A stretch of DNA of 7,280 nucleotides. Source: Chloroflexota bacterium (GTDB lineage Bacteria > Chloroflexota > Anaerolineae > Anaerolineales > UBA4823). Location: assembly GCA_030636125.1 (NCBI GenBank), contig DAOVXM010000124.1:1-7280 (forward strand), read 5' to 3'. The translations under genes were made by a program, and so were the position numbers. Shown here piece by piece: positions 5,337 to 7,280 of the stretch. Below the pieces are notes generated by a model, which saw nothing but the letters and a program-made list of their open reading frames with translations, did no database searches and had not been told where the DNA came from. Position 1 is the stretch's first letter. Each line of letters starts with the position of its first letter.

Positions 5337-7040
5337 TTATTTTCGTTTTTGTTTTTGTGCTTTCTCAATTTTCGCCCAAGTATCGCGCAGTGGTACAGTG
5401 CGATTGAAAACCAACTTTCCTTCCGATGAATCTGGATCAACACAAAAATAACCCAGTCGCTCGAACTGGAAGAAATCCCCTGCCTGGGCATCTGCCAGGC
5501 TAGGTTCCACAAAAGAAGAATTCAGGACTTCCAATGAATCGGGGTTCAAATTGGAGATAAAATCCTCACCTTCCTGAGCTTCCTGCGGGTTTGCCTTGGT
5601 AAAAAGACGGTCGTATAAACGCACTTCAACTGGCAAGGCGTGCTTTGCAGAAACCCAGTGCAAGGTAGCCTTAACTTTACGCCCATCTGGCGCGTCGCCT
5701 CCCCGCGTGGCGGGATCATACGTACAATGCAACTCAATCACTTCACCGGTCTTTTCATCCTTTACCACATCAACGCACTTGATAAAGTAGGCATATCGTA
5801 AACGCACCTCACGTCCAGGAGCCAGGCGGAAGAACTTTTTCGGAGGGTCTTCTCGAAAATCATCATGGTCAATATAAAGCACCCGGGAGAATGGCACCAT
5901 ACGGGTTCCCTGGCTAGGATCTTGCGGATTATTCACCGCTTCCATTTCCTCTACCAGATCATCCGGGTAGTTATCGATAATTACTTTGAGAGGGCGTAGG
6001 ACTCCCATCACGCGGGGGGCACGCTGGTTCAAATCCTGCCGGACGCTGTGCTCTAATAAGGCAATATCCACGATACTATCATTCTTAGCCACACCAATAC
6101 GGTCGGCGAAGTCACGTATTGCCTCGGGTGGGTAACCCCGGCGACGGATGCCGGATAGTGTTGGCATGCGGGGATCATCCCATCCATCCACATAATCCTC
6201 CTGCACCAGACGTAGGAGCTTGCGCTTGCTCAGTAACGTATAGCTGATGTTTAAGCGAGCGAACTCAATTTGCTGTGGGTGATAAATCTCCAATTCATCC
6301 AAGAACCAGTCGTACAATGGACGATGATCCTGGAATTCCAGAGTGCAAAGCGAATGGGTTATGTTTTCAATTGAATCGCTCTGTCCATGAGCGAAATCAT
6401 ACATGGGATATATACACCACTTATCGCCCGTCCGATGGTGAGATTGGTGCAGGATGCGGTACAAGACAGGATCGCGCATATTCAAATTACCAGAAGCCAT
6501 GTCGATTTTTGCCCTCAATACGCGAGAGCCATCCGGAAATTCGCCTGCGCGCATGCGCTCGAAGAGATTCAGGTTCTCTTCTACCGATCGGCTACGGAAG
6601 GGGCTTTCTTTGCCCGGTTCGGTTAGGGTACCTCGATACTCTCGAATTTCTTCGGCGCTCAAGTCATCAACATAAGCTTTATCCTTTTCAATCAATTTCA
6701 CCGCGTATTCATAGAGTCGTTCGAAGTAATCCGATGCATAGTACTCCCTATCTTCCCAATCGAATCCTAACCAGCGGATATCACTTTTTTGCGAATCAAC
6801 GTACTCAACCTCCTCCTTGGTGGGGTTGGTATCATCAAAGCGCAAGTTGCACAGACCCTCGAATTCTTCTGCGATCCCGAAATTTAGACAGATTGATTTT
6901 GCATGACCAATATGCAAGTAACCGTTGGGCTCAGGTGGAAACCGGGTGTGGACGCGACCGTCATATTTGCCCGTCTTAATGTCTTCCCGGATAATCGTGC
7001 GGATAAAATCTGTAGAAATGGTCGAATCGTTGGATATCAT
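5337..7040 (-). CDS. glnS: Glutaminyl-tRNA synthetase (class I)
   Basis: GlnS charges tRNA-Gln with glutamine directly, the alternative to the Glu-tRNA-Gln/GatCAB amidation route. The 567 residues compare with about 554 in E. coli, and resemblance to that enzyme runs the full length. [22 protein letters not shown] (34-55) holds HIGH at 43-46. [15 protein letters not shown] (67-81) and FDW (93-95) follow. Then come RDPVLYRI (189-196), [16 protein letters not shown] (207-222) and [12 protein letters not shown] (227-238), the acceptor-stem-contacting region. LLSKRKL (269-275) is the KMSKS-type loop, followed by [18 protein letters not shown] (286-303). The C-terminal beta-barrels for anticodon reading include [32 protein letters not shown] and [14 protein letters not shown]. 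There is no YqeY-type appendage; the end is a short basic tail (KAQKQKRK). The start follows a weak purine-rich AGAGAGAG. No partner gene shares its strand here. Very sure. Confidence 0.98.
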   Translation of the reverse strand: MISNDSTISTDFIRTIIREDIKTGKYDGRVHTRFPPEPNGYLHIGHAKSICLNFGIAEEFEGLCNLRFDDTNPTKEEVEYVDSQKSDIRWLGFDWEDREYYASDYFERLYEYAVKLIEKDKAYVDDLSAEEIREYRGTLTEPGKESPFRSRSVEENLNLFERMRAGEFPDGSRVLRAKIDMASGNLNMRDPVLYRILHQSHHRTGDKWCIYPMYDFAHGQSDSIENITHSLCTLEFQDHRPLYDWFLDELEIYHPQQIEFARLNISYTLLSKRKLLRLVQEDYVDGWDDPRMPTLSGIRRRGYPPEAIRDFADRIGVAKNDSIVDIALLEHSVRQDLNQRAPRVMGVLRPLKVIIDNYPDDLVEEMEAVNNPQDPSQGTRMVPFSRVLYIDHDDFREDPPKKFFRLAPGREVRLRYAYFIKCVDVVKDEKTGEVIELHCTYDPATRGGDAPDGRKVKATLHWVSAKHALPVEVRLYDRLFTKANPQEAQEGEDFISNLNPDSLEVLNSSFVEPSLADAQAGDFFQFERLGYFCVDPDSSEGKLVFNRTVPLRDTWAKIEKAQKQKRK

Positions 7041-7280
7041 CTTGGGCTCTCTCTTTTTATCTCAGCGTTATAATATCGATCGTCAGGATCTTCCTGATAT
7101 TATGATATGAATATCTCAAATCAGGCATGCTGTTTCGATCCTGCCTGATCAACAACTAATCCGTTTGGGGATACATTTTAACAGATTTTGCACGATCAGA
7201 CTGATTAGGTTACCTTTTCTACTTGGGATTTAACCTGGTTACGCAATATATGGGCGGTTCAACCAATATGCTATAGACTA
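7041..7280 (-). promoter_or_regulatory. glnS upstream region; no gene, promoter not resolved
   Basis: Reading toward glnS, this 240-base stretch has no plausible reading frame. It is AT-rich close to the gene. TATTAT and TATAAC lie about 30 bases before the ATG (on the - strand, within 7067-7075) and could serve as a -10, but the bases 17 nt further up (ATCAGG or AGGAAG) are not a -35 box. A TGTTAAAAT near 7173-7182 on the - strand resembles an extended -10. I see no T-box riboswitch core. The main structure is the set of palindromes listed separately. Confidence 0.45.
7083..7205. repeat. Cluster of three palindromes with shared ATCAGG half-sites, upstream of glnS
   Basis: Three inverted repeats lie within about 120 bases. 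TCAGGA-tct-TCCTGA is at 7083-7097. ATCAGGCA (7120-7127) with TGCCTGAT (7142-7149) has a 14-base spacer. ATCAG-a-CTGAT is at 7195-7205. All arms share ATCAG(G) or its complement. The copy nearest glnS overlaps where a -35 would sit for the TATTAT candidate. This is consistent with a repressor or activator with several operators, or with hairpins in a long leader RNA if transcription starts further up. No regulator is identifiable. Confidence 0.4.

Noticed and set aside
6275..6979. 234-codon open frame on the + strand opposite glnS
   Set aside because: It lies wholly antisense to a highly conserved glnS. Its composition (many Arg, Ser, His and Pro) has no domain character, and it has no family motif. 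It is a shadow of the glnS codon pattern.
7041..7280. T-box riboswitch upstream of glnS
   Set aside because: Synthetase genes often have one, so I looked for the conserved antiterminator core and a terminator hairpin with U-tract before the ATG. Neither is present on the - strand.
1..7280. A novel defence, mobile or biosynthetic system
   Set aside because: Nearly all the sequence is accounted for by well-known housekeeping genes in intact form. No direct repeats, transposase, integrase, toxin-antitoxin pair or unfamiliar large gene is visible.

Overview
The window reads as a housekeeping stretch of a bacterial chromosome, densely packed and of middling GC content. Protein character and gene order (a class B PBP, then minC-minD-minE, then a rodA-type gene, then gltX) suggest Chloroflexota, probably class Anaerolineae. 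That placement is an inference from remembered family resemblance, not from a search. I see no mobile element, CRISPR array, phage gene or defence gene.

Layout, left to right. Positions 1-372 hold the 3' end of a penicillin-binding protein 2 gene (mrdA-like), with the KTG active-site triad. A strong extended -10 promoter sits directly behind its stop codon. Next come minC, minD and minE, which place the division site, and then a SEDS-family glycosyltransferase (rodA), all on the + strand with short gaps. A 24-codon reading frame fills the minC-minD gap exactly. gltX (glutamyl-tRNA synthetase) follows 49 nt after rodA. A tRNA-Gln(CUG) gene with its own consensus-like promoter comes next, and a perfect, U-tract-flanked stem-loop that can stop transcription from both sides. 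On the - strand, convergent with all of this, lies a full-length glnS (glutaminyl-tRNA synthetase). Its 240-nt upstream region holds no gene but has a cluster of palindromes sharing an ATCAGG half-site.

Two functional themes meet here. The left part builds and positions the cell wall: PBP2 (transpeptidase) and RodA (glycan polymerase) are partners in lateral wall synthesis, while MinCDE keeps FtsZ rings away from wrong sites. The right part supplies charged tRNA: GltX makes Glu-tRNA, GlnS makes Gln-tRNA directly, and the substrate tRNA-Gln is encoded between them. The tRNA carries the U1-A72, G2-C71, G3-C70, G73 and CUG features recognised by GlnRS in E. coli.

I found no convincing new multi-gene system. 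The items most worth checking are the coupled 24-codon frame between minC and minD, the palindrome cluster upstream of glnS, and the gltX/tRNA-Gln/glnS grouping.
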